Source: JANQOH01 sp965243325
GTDB lineage: Bacteria; Pseudomonadota; Alphaproteobacteria; UBA7887
Assembly (NCBI GenBank): GCA_965243325.1
Contig: CBDEUQ010000003.1
Coordinates: 1,178,001-1,242,000, forward strand
Reading direction: 5' to 3'
DNA length: 64,000 nt
Part shown: piece after piece, positions 28,505 to 37,666 of the stretch
Layout of the letters: each line of letters begins with the position of its first letter
Numbering within the stretch: the first letter of the stretch is position 1
Made by a program: the position numbers and the translations under genes
Notes under the pieces: generated by a model
What the model saw: only the letters and a program-made list of their open reading frames with translations
Databases searched by the model: none
What the model was told of the DNA's origin: nothing

Positions 28505-29698
28505 ATGACGAGAACCTCGGTCGCGGCACTCCTCGCGCTGCTCGCGGCGCCGCCGCCGGCGGCGGCGGTGGGGGTCGTCGAGCGGGCCGACGCGATGGCC
28601 TATTCGATGCCGGCGCCCGAGCTCGACGCGGGCGCCGGCGCCGCCTTCCTCGCCGGCCGGGCCCTGTTCCGCCGCCAGTGGCGCCCGGAGGCGGTCGGCG
28701 GCGAGGCGCGGGACGTCGGCCTCGGGCCGCTGTTCAACCGGCGCTCGTGCGCCGGCTGCCACGTCCGCGACGGCCGCGGGGCGCCGCCGGCCGCGGGCGC
28801 GCGCGGGCCGGCCCGCGGCATGGTGGCGGTGTTCGGCGCGCACCCGCGCTTCGGCCGCCAGCTTCAGGACCAGGCGGTGGTCGGCGCGCGCCCGGAGGGC
28901 CGGCTGGTGCTGGCCTACGACGCGCGCGCCGGGCGGTTCGCCGACGGCGCCGGGTTCCGCCTGCGCGCGCCGCGCTACCGGATCGAGACGGCGGACGGCG
29001 CCGTGCCGGGGACGTTCTCGCCGCGCGTGCCGCCGGCGGTTTTCGGCCTCGGACTGCTCGAGGCGGTCGCCGACGAGGAGATCGCGGCCCCGCGCGGCGG
29101 TGGCGCGGGCCGCGTGTCGTGGGTCGGCGGCAGGCCGGGGCGCTTCGGCTGGCGCGCCGAGCGCGCGACGCTGCGCGACCAGGTGGTCGCCGCGGCGCGC
29201 GAGGACATCGGGCTCGACCTGCCCGGCGAGATCGACGAGGCCGAAGTCGCCGCGCTGGTCGCCTATCTGCGCGGCCTCGCGGTACCGGCGCGGCGCGGCC
29301 CCCGGGCGCCGGCGGTGCGCCGCGGCGAGGCCGTGTTCGCCGCCGCGGGCTGCGCCGCCTGCCACCGTCCGAGCCTGCAGACGGCGCCGGCGCCGCCGGT
29401 CGCCGCCTTCGGCGGGCGCACGATCCGGCCCTATACCGACCTCCGCCTGCACGACATGGGGCCGGGTCTCGCCGACCCCGGCGGCGGCGACGCGCTGTGG
29501 CGGACGCCGCCGCTGTGGGGCCTCGGCCTGCTCGAGACGGTGAACGGCCACGCCGCGCTGCTGCACGACGGTCGCGCCCGCGGGGCGCTGGAAGCGGTGC
29601 TGTGGCACGGCGGCGAGGCGGCGGCGGCGCGCGCCGCGGTCATCGCGCTCGACGCCGGCGCGCGCGGCGATCTCGTGGCCTTTCTCAAGTCCTTGTGA
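28505..29698 (+). CDS. Exported di-haem oxidoreductase-like protein (DUF1111)
   Basis: A 397-residue c-type cytochrome with a signal peptide (residues 1-22) and two haem-binding motifs, CAGCH at 82-86 and CAACH at 283-287. The layout and the conserved LFNRRSCAGCH, PPAVFGLGLLEAV and the C-terminal LHDMGPGLAD and WRTPPLWGLG blocks match the DUF1111 family, distantly related to di-haem peroxidases. It would act in the periplasm in electron transfer; homologues often accompany imelysin-type iron proteins, but none is here. The start ATG shows strong local similarity to the small leader at 25581. A YHS-domain gene follows 91 bp later on the same strand. Confidence 0.85.
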   Translation: MTRTSVAALLALLAAPPPAAAVGVVERADAMAYSMPAPELDAGAGAAFLAGRALFRRQWRPEAVGGEARDVGLGPLFNRRSCAGCHVRDGRGAPPAAGARGPARGMVAVFGAHPRFGRQLQDQAVVGARPEGRLVLAYDARAGRFADGAGFRLRAPRYRIETADGAVPGTFSPRVPPAVFGLGLLEAVADEEIAAPRGGGAGRVSWVGGRPGRFGWRAERATLRDQVVAAAREDIGLDLPGEIDEAEVAALVAYLRGLAVPARRGPRAPAVRRGEAVFAAAGCAACHRPSLQTAPAPPVAAFGGRTIRPYTDLRLHDMGPGLADPGGGDALWRTPPLWGLGLLETVNGHAALLHDGRARGALEAVLWHGGEAAAARAAVIALDAGARGDLVAFLKSL

Positions 29699-29789
29699 AC
29701 GCCGCCGGCGGCGGGCCCGGTTGCCGCGCGGCCGCCGGCCACCTACGTTCCGCAGCATGGACAGAATTGCAATACAAGGAGGAAGGATC

Positions 29790-30242
29790 ATGCTTCGAGC
29801 GGTTGGAATTGTCGCTGCCGCGGCCGTGGCCGCCGCCGTCGCCGCGGCGCCCGCGCTCGCCGGCGGGCCGGTCAACACGACGTTCTTCGGCAACGCGATC
29901 GAGGGCTACGACGCCGTCGCCTATCACACCCTGGGCGAGCCGGTGGAAGGGTCGAGCGATTTCGAGCACGAGTGGTTGGGGGCGACGTGGCGTTTCGCCA
30001 ACGCCGAACACCGCGACCTGTTCGCCGCCGATCCCGAGATGTACGCGCCCGCCTACGGCGGCTACTGCGCCTACGGCGTGAGCCTCGGCCACAAGCCGGG
30101 AATCGACCCCGAGGCGTGGACCGTCGTCGACGGCACGCTGTACCTGAATCTCAACAAGAACATCCAGGCGCGCTGGGAGCAGGACATTCCCGGCTACGTC
30201 GCCAAGGCCGACGAGATCTGGCCGACCATCCGCGACGAGTAG
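29790..30242 (+). CDS. Exported YHS-domain protein
   Basis: A 150-residue protein with a signal peptide (hydrophobic Ala/Val run to about residue 23, site ALA). A YHS-like domain covers most of the rest: IEGYDAVAYHTLGEPVEG, the WLGATWRFANAEHRDLFAADP block, and APAYGGYCAYGVSLGHKPGID with the terminal LYLNLNKNIQARWEQD. YHS domains bind metal or sit in redox-related proteins. AAGGAGG lies 8 bases before the ATG. It probably shares a transcript with the di-haem gene and ends at a hairpin shared with clpB. Confidence 0.88.
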   Translation: MLRAVGIVAAAAVAAAVAAAPALAGGPVNTTFFGNAIEGYDAVAYHTLGEPVEGSSDFEHEWLGATWRFANAEHRDLFAADPEMYAPAYGGYCAYGVSLGHKPGIDPEAWTVVDGTLYLNLNKNIQARWEQDIPGYVAKADEIWPTIRDE

Positions 30243-30248
30243 ACGGCG

Positions 30249-30280
30249 CGGCGGGGCGGACCTCGAAAACCGCCCCGCCG
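30249..30280. terminator. Hairpin between YHS gene and clpB
   Basis: An 11-bp perfect stem (30249-30259 with 30270-30280) and a 10-base loop containing GAAAA. It lies in the 42-bp gap between converging stops, so it can serve both transcripts. Confidence 0.55.
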
Positions 30281-30284
30281 GCGG

Positions 30285-32888
30285 CTACGCGGCGCGCTCG
30301 CCGAGCGCGGCGAGCGCCGGCCTGCCGGCGACGATGCCGACCGACACCGTGTCGCCGTCGCGGATCGCGCCTTCGAGCAGCTTGGTCGCCAGCGGGTTCT
30401 GGATCTCGCGCTGGATCGTCCGCTTGAGCGGGCGGGCGCCGTAGACCGGGTCCCAGCCCGCGTTCGCAAGCCACGCCCTGGCCTGCCGATCGACCGCGAG
30501 GTCGATCTTGCGCGCCGCCAGCAGGGCGCGCAGGCGGTCGATCTGGATGTCGACGACGCCGCCCATCTGCGCCCGGTCGAGGCGGTGGAACAGCACCGTC
30601 TCGTCGAGGCGGTTGAGGAACTCGGGACGGAACGCCGCGCGCACCGCGGCCATCACCTCGGCGCGGGCATCGCCGGCGTCGGCGCCGTCGGGCAGCGCCG
30701 CCAGCGCCTCGGCGCCGAGATTCGACGTGAGCACGATCAGCGTGTTGCGGAAGTCCACGGTGCGGCCGTGGCCGTCGGTCAGCCGCCCGTCGTCGAGCAC
30801 CTGCAGGAGGACGTTGAAGACGTCCGGGTGCGCCTTCTCGACCTCGTCGAACAGCACCACCTGGTACGGCCGCCGGCGCACGGCTTCCGACAGGGCTCCG
30901 CCCTCGTCGTAGCCGACGTAGCCCGGCGGCGCCCCGATCAGCCGCGCCACGGCGTGCTTCTCCATGTACTCCGACATGTCGATACGCTGCATCGCCGCCT
31001 CGTCGTCGAAGAGGAACGCCGCCAGCGCCTTGGTCAGTTCCGTCTTGCCGACCCCGGTGGGGCCGAGGAACAGGAACGAGCCGATCGGCCGGTCGGGGTC
31101 CTGCAGGCCGGCGCGCGACCGGCGCACGGCGTGCGCGACCGCGGCGATCGCCTCGTCCTGGCCGACCACGCGCGCGTGCAGCGCCTCCTCCATGCGCAGG
31201 AGCTTTTCGCGCTCGCCCTCGAGCATCCGGTCGACGGGGATGCCCGTCGCCCGCGACACCAGGCTGGCGATGTCGACGTCGGTGACCTGCTCGCTCACCA
31301 TCAGCGCCGCGCCGTCGTCGCCGGCGGTCCGGCGGCCGCCGTCGAGCGCCGCCTCGAGGTCGGGGATGACGCCGTGCGCCAGCTCGCCGGCGCGTTCGTA
31401 GTCGCCGTCGCGCGTCGCCCGGTCGAGCTCCGCGCGCGCCGCCTCGAGCCGCTCCTTCACGCCCTGCGCACCGTGAAGCTCCGCCTTCTCGCGTTCCCAC
31501 CGGGCGGCGAGCGCGGCCGACCGGCTCTCCAGGTCGGCGAGCTCGGACTCGAGCTTGCCGAGCCGGTCGCGGGAGGCCGGGTCGCTCTCCTTCACCAGCG
31601 CCTCGCGCTCGATCTTGAGCTGGACCGCGCGGCGGTCGATCTCGTCGAGCGCTTCCGGCTTGCTGTCGACCTCCATGCGCTTGCGGCTCGCCGCCTCGTC
31701 GATCAGGTCGATGGCCTTGTCGGGCAGGAAGCGGTCGGCGACGTAGCGGTCGGACAGGGTCGCGGCGGCGACGATGGCGCCGTCGGAGATGGCGACGCCG
31801 TGGTGGACCTCGTACTTCTCCTTCAGGCCGCGCAGGATCGACACGGTGTCCTCGACGCCCGGCTCGGCCACGAGGACGGGCTGGAAGCGCCGCGCCAGCG
31901 CCGCGTCCTTCTCGATGCGCTTGCGGTACTCGTCGAGGGTCGTGGCGCCGAGACAGTGCAGCTCGCCGCGCGCCAGCGCCGGCTTGAGCAGGTTCGAGGC
32001 GTCCATGGCGCCCTCCGCCGCGCCGGCGCCGACGAGGGTGTGCAGCTCGTCGATGAACAGCAGGACCTCGCCGGCGGCGTCGGTGACCTCGGCGAGCACC
32101 GCCTTGAGCCGTTCCTCGAACTCGCCGCGGTACTTTGCCCCCGCCACCATGGCGCCGAGGTCGAGTGCGAGCAGGCGCTTGCCGCGCAGCGATTCGGGAA
32201 CGTCGCCGGCGACGATGCGGTTGGCGAGGCCCTCGACGATCGCCGTCTTGCCGACGCCGGGCTCGCCGATGAGCACCGGGTTGTTCTTGGTCCGCCGCGA
32301 GAGCACCTGCACGGCGCGGCGGATCTCCTCGTCGCGGCCGATGACGGGGTCGAGCTTGCCGGCGCGCGCCAGCTCGGTCACGTCGCGCGCGTAGCGCTTC
32401 AGGGCGTCGTAGGAGTCTTCCGCCGACGCCGAGTCGGCGGTGCGCCCGCGGCGCAGCCGGTCGACCGCGGCGGCGATCGAGTCCGGCGTCGCGCCGGCGT
32501 CGGCGAGGGCGCGCGCGGCGTCGGTGTCCCTGGCGACGGCGAGCGCCAGCAGCAGCCGCTCGACCGTCACGAAGCGGTCGCCGGCGCGGCGCGCGAGGTC
32601 CTCCGCCGCCTCGAAGAGGCGCATCGTCGCCGGCGCGGCGTGCAGCCCGCCGGCGCCGCCGCCCTCGACGCGCGGCAGCCCGGCGAGGCTGCGCTCGACC
32701 CCCTCGCGGGCCGTTGCGGGGCGCGCGCCCGCCGCCTCGAGCAGTCCGGCGGCGAGGCCGTCGGCGTCCTCGAGCAGCTCCTTGAGAACGTGCTCGCAGG
32801 TAAACTGCTGGTGTCCGGCGGCGACGGCGCGGTCCTGCGCCGACTGGATCAGGCCGCGGCTTCGCTCGGTATAACGCTCGGCATTCAT
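30285..32888 (-). CDS. clpB: ATP-dependent disaggregase ClpB
   Basis: An 867-residue ClpB/Hsp104 chaperone. It has the N-terminal Clp-N repeats (MNAERYTERSRG onward), AAA1 with Walker A GEPGVGKTAI and Walker B EVLLFIDELHTLVGAG, the coiled-coil middle domain (about residues 400-530), and AAA2 with GPTGVGKTELTKAL and GAPPGYVGYDEGG (pore loop). It works with DnaK to dissolve aggregates after heat or oxidative stress. The start at 32888 fits the family N-terminus; the longer frame upstream is non-coding. A candidate heat-shock promoter is just upstream. In relatives it follows the DUF4167 gene, here about 8.5 kb away. Confidence 0.96.
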   Translation of the reverse strand: MNAERYTERSRGLIQSAQDRAVAAGHQQFTCEHVLKELLEDADGLAAGLLEAAGARPATAREGVERSLAGLPRVEGGGAGGLHAAPATMRLFEAAEDLARRAGDRFVTVERLLLALAVARDTDAARALADAGATPDSIAAAVDRLRRGRTADSASAEDSYDALKRYARDVTELARAGKLDPVIGRDEEIRRAVQVLSRRTKNNPVLIGEPGVGKTAIVEGLANRIVAGDVPESLRGKRLLALDLGAMVAGAKYRGEFEERLKAVLAEVTDAAGEVLLFIDELHTLVGAGAAEGAMDASNLLKPALARGELHCLGATTLDEYRKRIEKDAALARRFQPVLVAEPGVEDTVSILRGLKEKYEVHHGVAISDGAIVAAATLSDRYVADRFLPDKAIDLIDEAASRKRMEVDSKPEALDEIDRRAVQLKIEREALVKESDPASRDRLGKLESELADLESRSAALAARWEREKAELHGAQGVKERLEAARAELDRATRDGDYERAGELAHGVIPDLEAALDGGRRTAGDDGAALMVSEQVTDVDIASLVSRATGIPVDRMLEGEREKLLRMEEALHARVVGQDEAIAAVAHAVRRSRAGLQDPDRPIGSFLFLGPTGVGKTELTKALAAFLFDDEAAMQRIDMSEYMEKHAVARLIGAPPGYVGYDEGGALSEAVRRRPYQVVLFDEVEKAHPDVFNVLLQVLDDGRLTDGHGRTVDFRNTLIVLTSNLGAEALAALPDGADAGDARAEVMAAVRAAFRPEFLNRLDETVLFHRLDRAQMGGVVDIQIDRLRALLAARKIDLAVDRQARAWLANAGWDPVYGARPLKRTIQREIQNPLATKLLEGAIRDGDTVSVGIVAGRPALAALGERAA

Positions 32889-32934
32889 CGTCGCATCCCC
32901 GTCTGCACCCCGTCGCCCGGCGCGACGGCCACGC

Positions 32935-32962
32935 ATATAATGTGGCAACTTTGCAACACAAG
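32935..32962 (-). promoter_or_regulatory. Candidate RpoH-type promoter of clpB
   Basis: On the minus strand CTTG (complement of 32959-32962) is followed after 16 bases by CATTATAT (complement of 32935-32942). This fits the alphaproteobacterial heat-shock pattern CTTG - N16-18 - CYTAT-like. It lies 47 bases before the clpB start in a locally AT-richer spot. This is a pattern match only. Confidence 0.4.
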
Positions 32963-33135
32963 GGGCGGCGAGGGGCGGGCGCCGATTTATCCGGCGCGGT
33001 GGCGGACGGTGGGGAATGGCGGCTGCGGCGCGCGGCCCCGGCGCGAGGCCGTGGAGACAGTCATCCGCTCGCCGGCACGTTTGCGCGCGTATCCGATCCC
33101 CGGGGCAGGGGCTCTGGCGGTTGGCGAGGGGCGTT

Positions 33136-33921
33136 TCAGCTCGACGGCGCCTTCGCGGGCTCGTGACGGCAACAATCGGGCATTTTGTCCTTCTCCAGAA
33201 CATGCGGCTTCCGGTTTCTCCCGTAGAAGATGCATGTGCCGAAGACCCGGATGGTCCAATAGATGACGTGGGCCTTGCAGCCCATGCCTGACGCCAGCAT
33301 GGCCGCAAGCATTACCTTGTCCGAAAACAGCCTCATGTCGTCCGTAGGAGCGAGCCCACACTTCTGCCATGCGACGTAGAGCCAGTCGTGAACGATGGAG
33401 GCTTCCAAGTGCCGCCCGACGCGGCCCACATACCAGCGGAATACCCGAGGCACGGAGGCAAGGTCGGTCACCGCTCCTGCCGGTACCTCAATTTCCTGGA
33501 CGTTCTCTCCATCCAGTTGAGCGTGCACGACATAGTTTTTGGCGATCAGGTATTGCTCTTCCGGGCCGAAACGCGGGTCGCGTTCTTTGAGTCGTGCAAG
33601 GCACAAGTCGGTCTTGAACCAGAGACCGGTAATGCACTTCCAGTCGCTGGTGGGATAAGGGCAACCGGAAGCCGTGCATGGTGGATCGCAAGCGCGGGAC
33701 CTCCTTCCCTGATTCACGACCACCCACCAACGGCAGGTGACGAGAGCAAGTGCGGAGAGAACGATGACGACGGTTGCGATCCAGTCTCCCGCCTCCAGGA
33801 TTTTCCGGTAGCGTTCCAGCACCTCGTTGTAATTCCAGATGGCCACCAGTCCGAGGGCGGCGATCGCCAGGATGATCGCGGAATAGACCATGGCGTTACG
33901 GATCATGGTGTAGTTTCCCAT
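33136..33921 (-). CDS. Membrane-anchored DUF1353 protein
   Basis: A 261-residue protein with two N-terminal membrane helices (about residues 11-30 and 47-66) followed by a DUF1353 domain. Its marks are EEQYLIAKNYVVHAQL, PAGAVTDLASVPRVFRW, and EASIVHDWLYVAW, and later DKVMLAAMLASGMG. DUF1353 is common in phage and prophage genomes, where function is unknown. The SVPR and VHDWLY blocks hold the conserved Asp, Ser and His. Its start overlaps the end of the fic gene by 26 bp (an internal ATG at 33906 is also possible), so it is co-expressed with fic. It is part of the accessory insert beside clpB. Confidence 0.75.
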   Translation of the reverse strand: MGNYTMIRNAMVYSAIILAIAALGLVAIWNYNEVLERYRKILEAGDWIATVVIVLSALALVTCRWWVVVNQGRRSRACDPPCTASGCPYPTSDWKCITGLWFKTDLCLARLKERDPRFGPEEQYLIAKNYVVHAQLDGENVQEIEVPAGAVTDLASVPRVFRWYVGRVGRHLEASIVHDWLYVAWQKCGLAPTDDMRLFSDKVMLAAMLASGMGCKAHVIYWTIRVFGTCIFYGRNRKPHVLEKDKMPDCCRHEPAKAPSS

Positions 33922-35041
33922 TGTCTATCGCTTGCTGCGCAAGCGCCATCGCCAAGTCATAGCTCGTGTTCTTGCTCCCTCCGGGATTGCGGCGAAGGAT
34001 CCCTCGCTCGACCAGATCGTTGATGTCGCGCTGCGCCGTCGGTATCGAACATTTGCCGATCACCGCCCATTTCCTTGCCGTCAGCTTGCCTTCGAATCCA
34101 TCGAGAAACCTGTTGAGCACCGCCTTCTGTCGTTTGGAAAGCGCCTCACGGGCGTAGCGTCGCCAGAAATCGGCCTTGCGCAGGACATCGGCGCACATCG
34201 ACTCGGCGCCATCGATCGCGCGCGAAAAACAGTCGAGGAACCAGACCAGCCAGTCGGTAACGTCGAGCGAGCCTTTTTGCGCGCTTTCGAGCGCGTTGTA
34301 GTAGTCGGAGCGTTCCTTCCGGATCTGGCTCGACATGCTGTAGAAGCGCTGCTCCGAGCCTTCCGACTGCGCCAGCGCCTGGTCGGCGATCGCGCGCGCG
34401 ACACGGCCGTTACCGTCCTCGAACGGGTGGACGGTCACGAACCAGAGGTGCGCGAGGCCGGCGCGCAACAGGCCCTCGGGTTCGTTTCGGCGATTGAACC
34501 AGTCCAGGAACGCCCGCATCTCGGCAGCGAGCCGCCGAGCAGGCGGCGCCCGAAAGCGCACCCGCTGACGGCCGATCGGTCCCGAGACGACCTGCATCGG
34601 CCCTTCCGCATCGTCGCGCCACACACCCGTCTTGACCCTGCGCATTCCCGAATATCCGGTCGGGAACAATGCCGCCTGCCAGCCGAACAGTCGTTCGGAC
34701 GTCAGCGGTGCTCCGAAGTTCCCCGTAGCGTCGAGCATCATTTCGACGACGCCCTCGGTCCGCCGGTCCGCGGGTGCGGTCGCTGCCGCGGGCACGCCGA
34801 GGCGGCGCGCGAGCGACGACCGGACGCCGTCGCGATCAAGAACCTCGCCTTCGATCTCCGAACTCTTGACGACGTCTTCCGTCAGCGCTTCGAGCTGCGC
34901 TTCGAGCTTCAGGTCAAAGCCGAGGCTCGCCATGCTTCCGAGAAGCCGGCCTTGCTTCAGGCGCGCGGCCGCGAGCGCCTCAAGCAGCCCGCCGTCGTCC
35001 CACCCAAGGTTGGGCCAGTCCGGTCGCTCCCAGATATACAT
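33896..35041 (-). CDS. fic: Fic-family protein with N-terminal inhibitory motif
   Basis: A 381-residue Fic protein with the full active motif HPFEDGNGR (205-213), so AMP transfer or a related modification of target proteins is expected. An inhibitory (S/T)xxxE(G/N) motif, SSEIEG at about 60-65, is in the N-terminal helix, marking a class II Fic that is autoinhibited. The start MYIWERPDWP is typical of the DUF4172-Fic layout. The C-terminus (about 310-381: LTARKWAVIGKCSIPTAQRD and VERGILRR) is a winged helix that could bind DNA. An alternative upstream ATG would add 17 residues, but the ATG at 35041 has GAGGAG 5 bases before it and fits the family. A palindrome covers this start. Confidence 0.9.
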   Translation of the reverse strand: MYIWERPDWPNLGWDDGGLLEALAAARLKQGRLLGSMASLGFDLKLEAQLEALTEDVVKSSEIEGEVLDRDGVRSSLARRLGVPAAATAPADRRTEGVVEMMLDATGNFGAPLTSERLFGWQAALFPTGYSGMRRVKTGVWRDDAEGPMQVVSGPIGRQRVRFRAPPARRLAAEMRAFLDWFNRRNEPEGLLRAGLAHLWFVTVHPFEDGNGRVARAIADQALAQSEGSEQRFYSMSSQIRKERSDYYNALESAQKGSLDVTDWLVWFLDCFSRAIDGAESMCADVLRKADFWRRYAREALSKRQKAVLNRFLDGFEGKLTARKWAVIGKCSIPTAQRDINDLVERGILRRNPGGSKNTSYDLAMALAQQAIDNGKLHHDP

Positions 35042-35069
35042 ATTCTCCTCATTGTATGAGGAGAATATG
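35039..35069 (-). promoter_or_regulatory. 14-bp-arm palindrome over the fic ribosome site and start codon
   Basis: Reading the minus strand, 14-bp perfect arms with a 3-base spacer include the GAGGAG ribosome site and the fic ATG itself. As DNA it could be an operator for the protein's own winged helix. As RNA the hairpin would hide the ribosome site and start. The local sequence is AT-rich against GC-rich flanks. Confidence 0.6.
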
Positions 35070-35120
35070 GCACTGTTCTCTTCGTCGAGCAAGCAGGCTG
35101 CCGCACCGGCGGGTGCGCCG

Positions 35121-36422
35121 TCAGCGCCGGTCGAAGCGGTCGGGCGCGAACGGGGCCGGGTCGGCGGCCGGCTCCCGGCCCGTCGCCATCTGGGCCGCGA
35201 GCAGCCCGATCCCGGGGCCGAGGCCGAAGCCGTGGCCGGAGAGCCCGGCGGCGAGCGTCAACCCCTCCAGATCCGGAACCGGCCCCACCAGCGGCACTTC
35301 GTCGGGCGTCACGTCGATCATGCCGCCCCAGCCCTCGACCGCCGGCACGCCCTGCAACTGCGGAAAGACGCTCCGCGCGGCGCCGAGGATTCCGTCCAGC
35401 ACCCGCCGGTCGGGCGGCGGGTCGAGCGCGCGGGCCTGTTCCATCGGGCTGAGCTGGTCCGCCCCCCAGCGGTGCCGGCCGAGGGCGCCGAAGAACTCCG
35501 GCCCGAAGCGAAGCCGCAGGAACCGCCAGCGGTCCCGGTAGAGGGGCAGGAACTTCCGGAAATGCGAGAACGCCGCCGGGATGAGGTCGAAGCGCGCCGC
35601 GTGCACCCGCCCGACCGTGTAGCCGCCGTCCCGCCGCGGCCGCACCGACGCGGTGCGCATGCCGACGGGCCCCGGCGCGATGGGCGGCGCGGGGGCCGTC
35701 CGCAGCGCCTGGGAACGCACGGCAAGCTGCGGCAGCGCGCGGCCCATGTTCTCCATGAACGGCCGGCACCACGCGCCGCCGGCAAGAATGACGGCGCGGC
35801 AGGCGACGGTCCCGCGCTCGGTGACGACACCGGCGATCCGTCCCCCCGCCGTTTCGAGCGTGCGCACGGCCGTTCGCTCGAAGATCGCGGCGCCGGCCTG
35901 CGAGGCCAGGCGCGCGAGCGCCGGAACCGCGAGCGCGGGCTCGGCATGCATGTCGCCCGGCGTGAAGAGGGCGCCGGCGAACCGCCGGCCGTCCTGCCCC
36001 ACCAGCTCGTCGGTCTCGGCCGGGGAGAGCAGCCGCGAGTCGAGCTGGAAAGGCCGCGCCGCGGCGAGCCAGGCCTCGCGCTCGGCAAGTTCCTTCGCGG
36101 TCTCGGCCACGTGGGCGATGCCGTGCTGGCGGAGGCCGAAGTCGGCCGGGCTCCGCTCGCCGAAGCGCCGCCAGAGCGCCTGGGATTCGAGCATCAGGGG
36201 AATCTCGCGGAGGTCGCGCCCCTGGATGCGGATCCAGCCCCAGTTGCGCGACGACTGCTCGCCGGCGATCCGGCCCTTCTCGCAGAGCAGCACCGGCAAG
36301 CCCCATTCCGCGAGCGTCAGCGCCGCCGTCACGCCGACCACGCCGCCGCCGATGACGACGAACTCGGCGCTTTCCGGAAGCCTGCGGTCCGGGTCCGGCG
36401 CGAAGTCCGGCGCGCCGCTCAT
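35121..36422 (-). CDS. FAD-dependent oxidoreductase (D-amino-acid/glycine oxidase family)
   Basis: A 433-residue DAO-family flavoprotein. The dinucleotide fold is FVVIGGGVVGVTAALTLAEWG near residue 22 with the acidic end LCEKGRIAGEQSSRNWG. Later come AVILAGGAWCRPF and the C-terminal GLSGHGFGLGPGIG, both normal for the family. It would deaminate or demethylate an amino acid or amine with oxygen or a quinone as acceptor. The ATG at 36422 is 14 bp after the aminotransferase stop, so the two genes form one unit for amine or amino-acid use. No signal peptide. Confidence 0.88.
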   Translation of the reverse strand: MSGAPDFAPDPDRRLPESAEFVVIGGGVVGVTAALTLAEWGLPVLLCEKGRIAGEQSSRNWGWIRIQGRDLREIPLMLESQALWRRFGERSPADFGLRQHGIAHVAETAKELAEREAWLAAARPFQLDSRLLSPAETDELVGQDGRRFAGALFTPGDMHAEPALAVPALARLASQAGAAIFERTAVRTLETAGGRIAGVVTERGTVACRAVILAGGAWCRPFMENMGRALPQLAVRSQALRTAPAPPIAPGPVGMRTASVRPRRDGGYTVGRVHAARFDLIPAAFSHFRKFLPLYRDRWRFLRLRFGPEFFGALGRHRWGADQLSPMEQARALDPPPDRRVLDGILGAARSVFPQLQGVPAVEGWGGMIDVTPDEVPLVGPVPDLEGLTLAAGLSGHGFGLGPGIGLLAAQMATGREPAADPAPFAPDRFDRR

Positions 36423-36436
36423 GTCGGGAGCTGCCG

Positions 36437-37666
36437 TCAGCCCCGCTCGATATTGCCGCTGCGCAGGGGAATTCCGAATTCGCGGTGGCAGATGTCCGCC
36501 AGTTTGCCGACTCCCTCGCGGATCTCCCCGACGGTGGGATTGCCGAAACAGAGCCGGATGCGCGAGCGGGCGGGCTCGGCGTCGGCGGACCAGTCGGGGC
36601 CGGGATTGATCGCGATGCCGCCGGCGGCGGAGGCGGCGGCGAGCTTCCTGGCGTCCACGGCCTGCGGGAACGAGACCCAGAGGAAGATGCCCCCCTGCGG
36701 CGGCACGAACTCCGCCGCGGTGCCGAAATGCTCCTCCAGCGCCCCGGTCATGGCGTCGAGCTTCTCCTTGAGAAGCCCGGTCACGCGGTCGACATGGGAA
36801 TCGAAACAGGTGCGGCAATATTCGGCCAGCATCATCTGCTCGAGCGCGCCGGTGCCGCCGTCGGCCTTGCAGGCGACCATGCGGCCGATCAGGTCCGGCC
36901 TGGCGACGATGTAGCCGACGCGGAGCGCCGGCGCGATGGTCTTCGAGAACGACCCGCAATGGATCACCCGGTCGCCGTCGTCCAGCGCCGCGATGGCGGG
37001 CGGGCGCTCGCCCGTCCAGAGCAGGTCGGCGTAGCATTCGTCCTCGAAGACGGGCACGCCGTATTCCGCCGAAATGCCGAGAAGCTCGGCGCGCCGGGCC
37101 TCGGGCATGATGCTGCCGCCGGGGTTCTGGACGGTCGGGATGACATAGATGAACTTCGGCCGCACGCCCTCGGCGGCGAGCGCGGCCAGGGTCTCCGCCA
37201 GCAGGTCCATGCGCATGCCGCCGTCGTCGAGCGGGATGCCGACGGGCCTTGCGCCCGACTTCCGCAGGCGGGCGAGCGCGCCGCCGTAGGTGAACTGCTC
37301 GACCAGCACCGTGTCGCCCGGCCGCAGGAATATCTCGTTGACGAGGTCGAGCGCCTGGTTGGAACCGGAGGTGATGAGCACGTTGTCCGGCGAGATCGAG
37401 AGCGCGCTGCGCTTCCGGAGCTTGGAGGCCACGAATTCCCTCAGCGGCCGGTAGCCGAGTGGGCCGCTCTCCAGCCCGTAGGTCGCCAGGGTCGGCCCTT
37501 CGCGCCGCAGCGCCGAGGCGGTCGCCGCAATCATGTCCTCGACCGGCATGCTCGCGGCATCGACGTTGCCGCCGATGAAATTGTAGGGCGGAAAGCCGTT
37601 CCAGCGCGGGGCCGGCGGCGGCACGTCGGGCGCGAGCAGCGCGTCATAGTCGATGGCGGCGGACAT
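36437..37666 (-). CDS. PLP-dependent aminotransferase (class I/II, GntR-associated fold)
   Basis: A 409-residue fold-type I aminotransferase. The PLP lysine is in HCGSFSKTIAPALRVGY near residue 233. Other marks are LITSGSNQALDLV, VIPTVQNPGGS and ARSRIRLCFGNP with the carboxylate-binding Arg. It resembles 2-aminoadipate or KYAT-type enzymes such as LysN and alanine/valine transaminases; the substrate is open. The ATG follows AAGGAGC at 7 bases. It is followed by the amino-acid oxidase gene, suggesting a joint catabolic task. Confidence 0.87.
   Translation of the reverse strand: MSAAIDYDALLAPDVPPPAPRWNGFPPYNFIGGNVDAASMPVEDMIAATASALRREGPTLATYGLESGPLGYRPLREFVASKLRKRSALSISPDNVLITSGSNQALDLVNEIFLRPGDTVLVEQFTYGGALARLRKSGARPVGIPLDDGGMRMDLLAETLAALAAEGVRPKFIYVIPTVQNPGGSIMPEARRAELLGISAEYGVPVFEDECYADLLWTGERPPAIAALDDGDRVIHCGSFSKTIAPALRVGYIVARPDLIGRMVACKADGGTGALEQMMLAEYCRTCFDSHVDRVTGLLKEKLDAMTGALEEHFGTAAEFVPPQGGIFLWVSFPQAVDARKLAAASAAGGIAINPGPDWSADAEPARSRIRLCFGNPTVGEIREGVGKLADICHREFGIPLRSGNIERG

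Noticed and set aside
30585..33266. Plus-strand open frame of 893 codons opposite clpB
   Set aside because: Antisense shadow; the minus strand encodes a complete ClpB with both Walker motifs.
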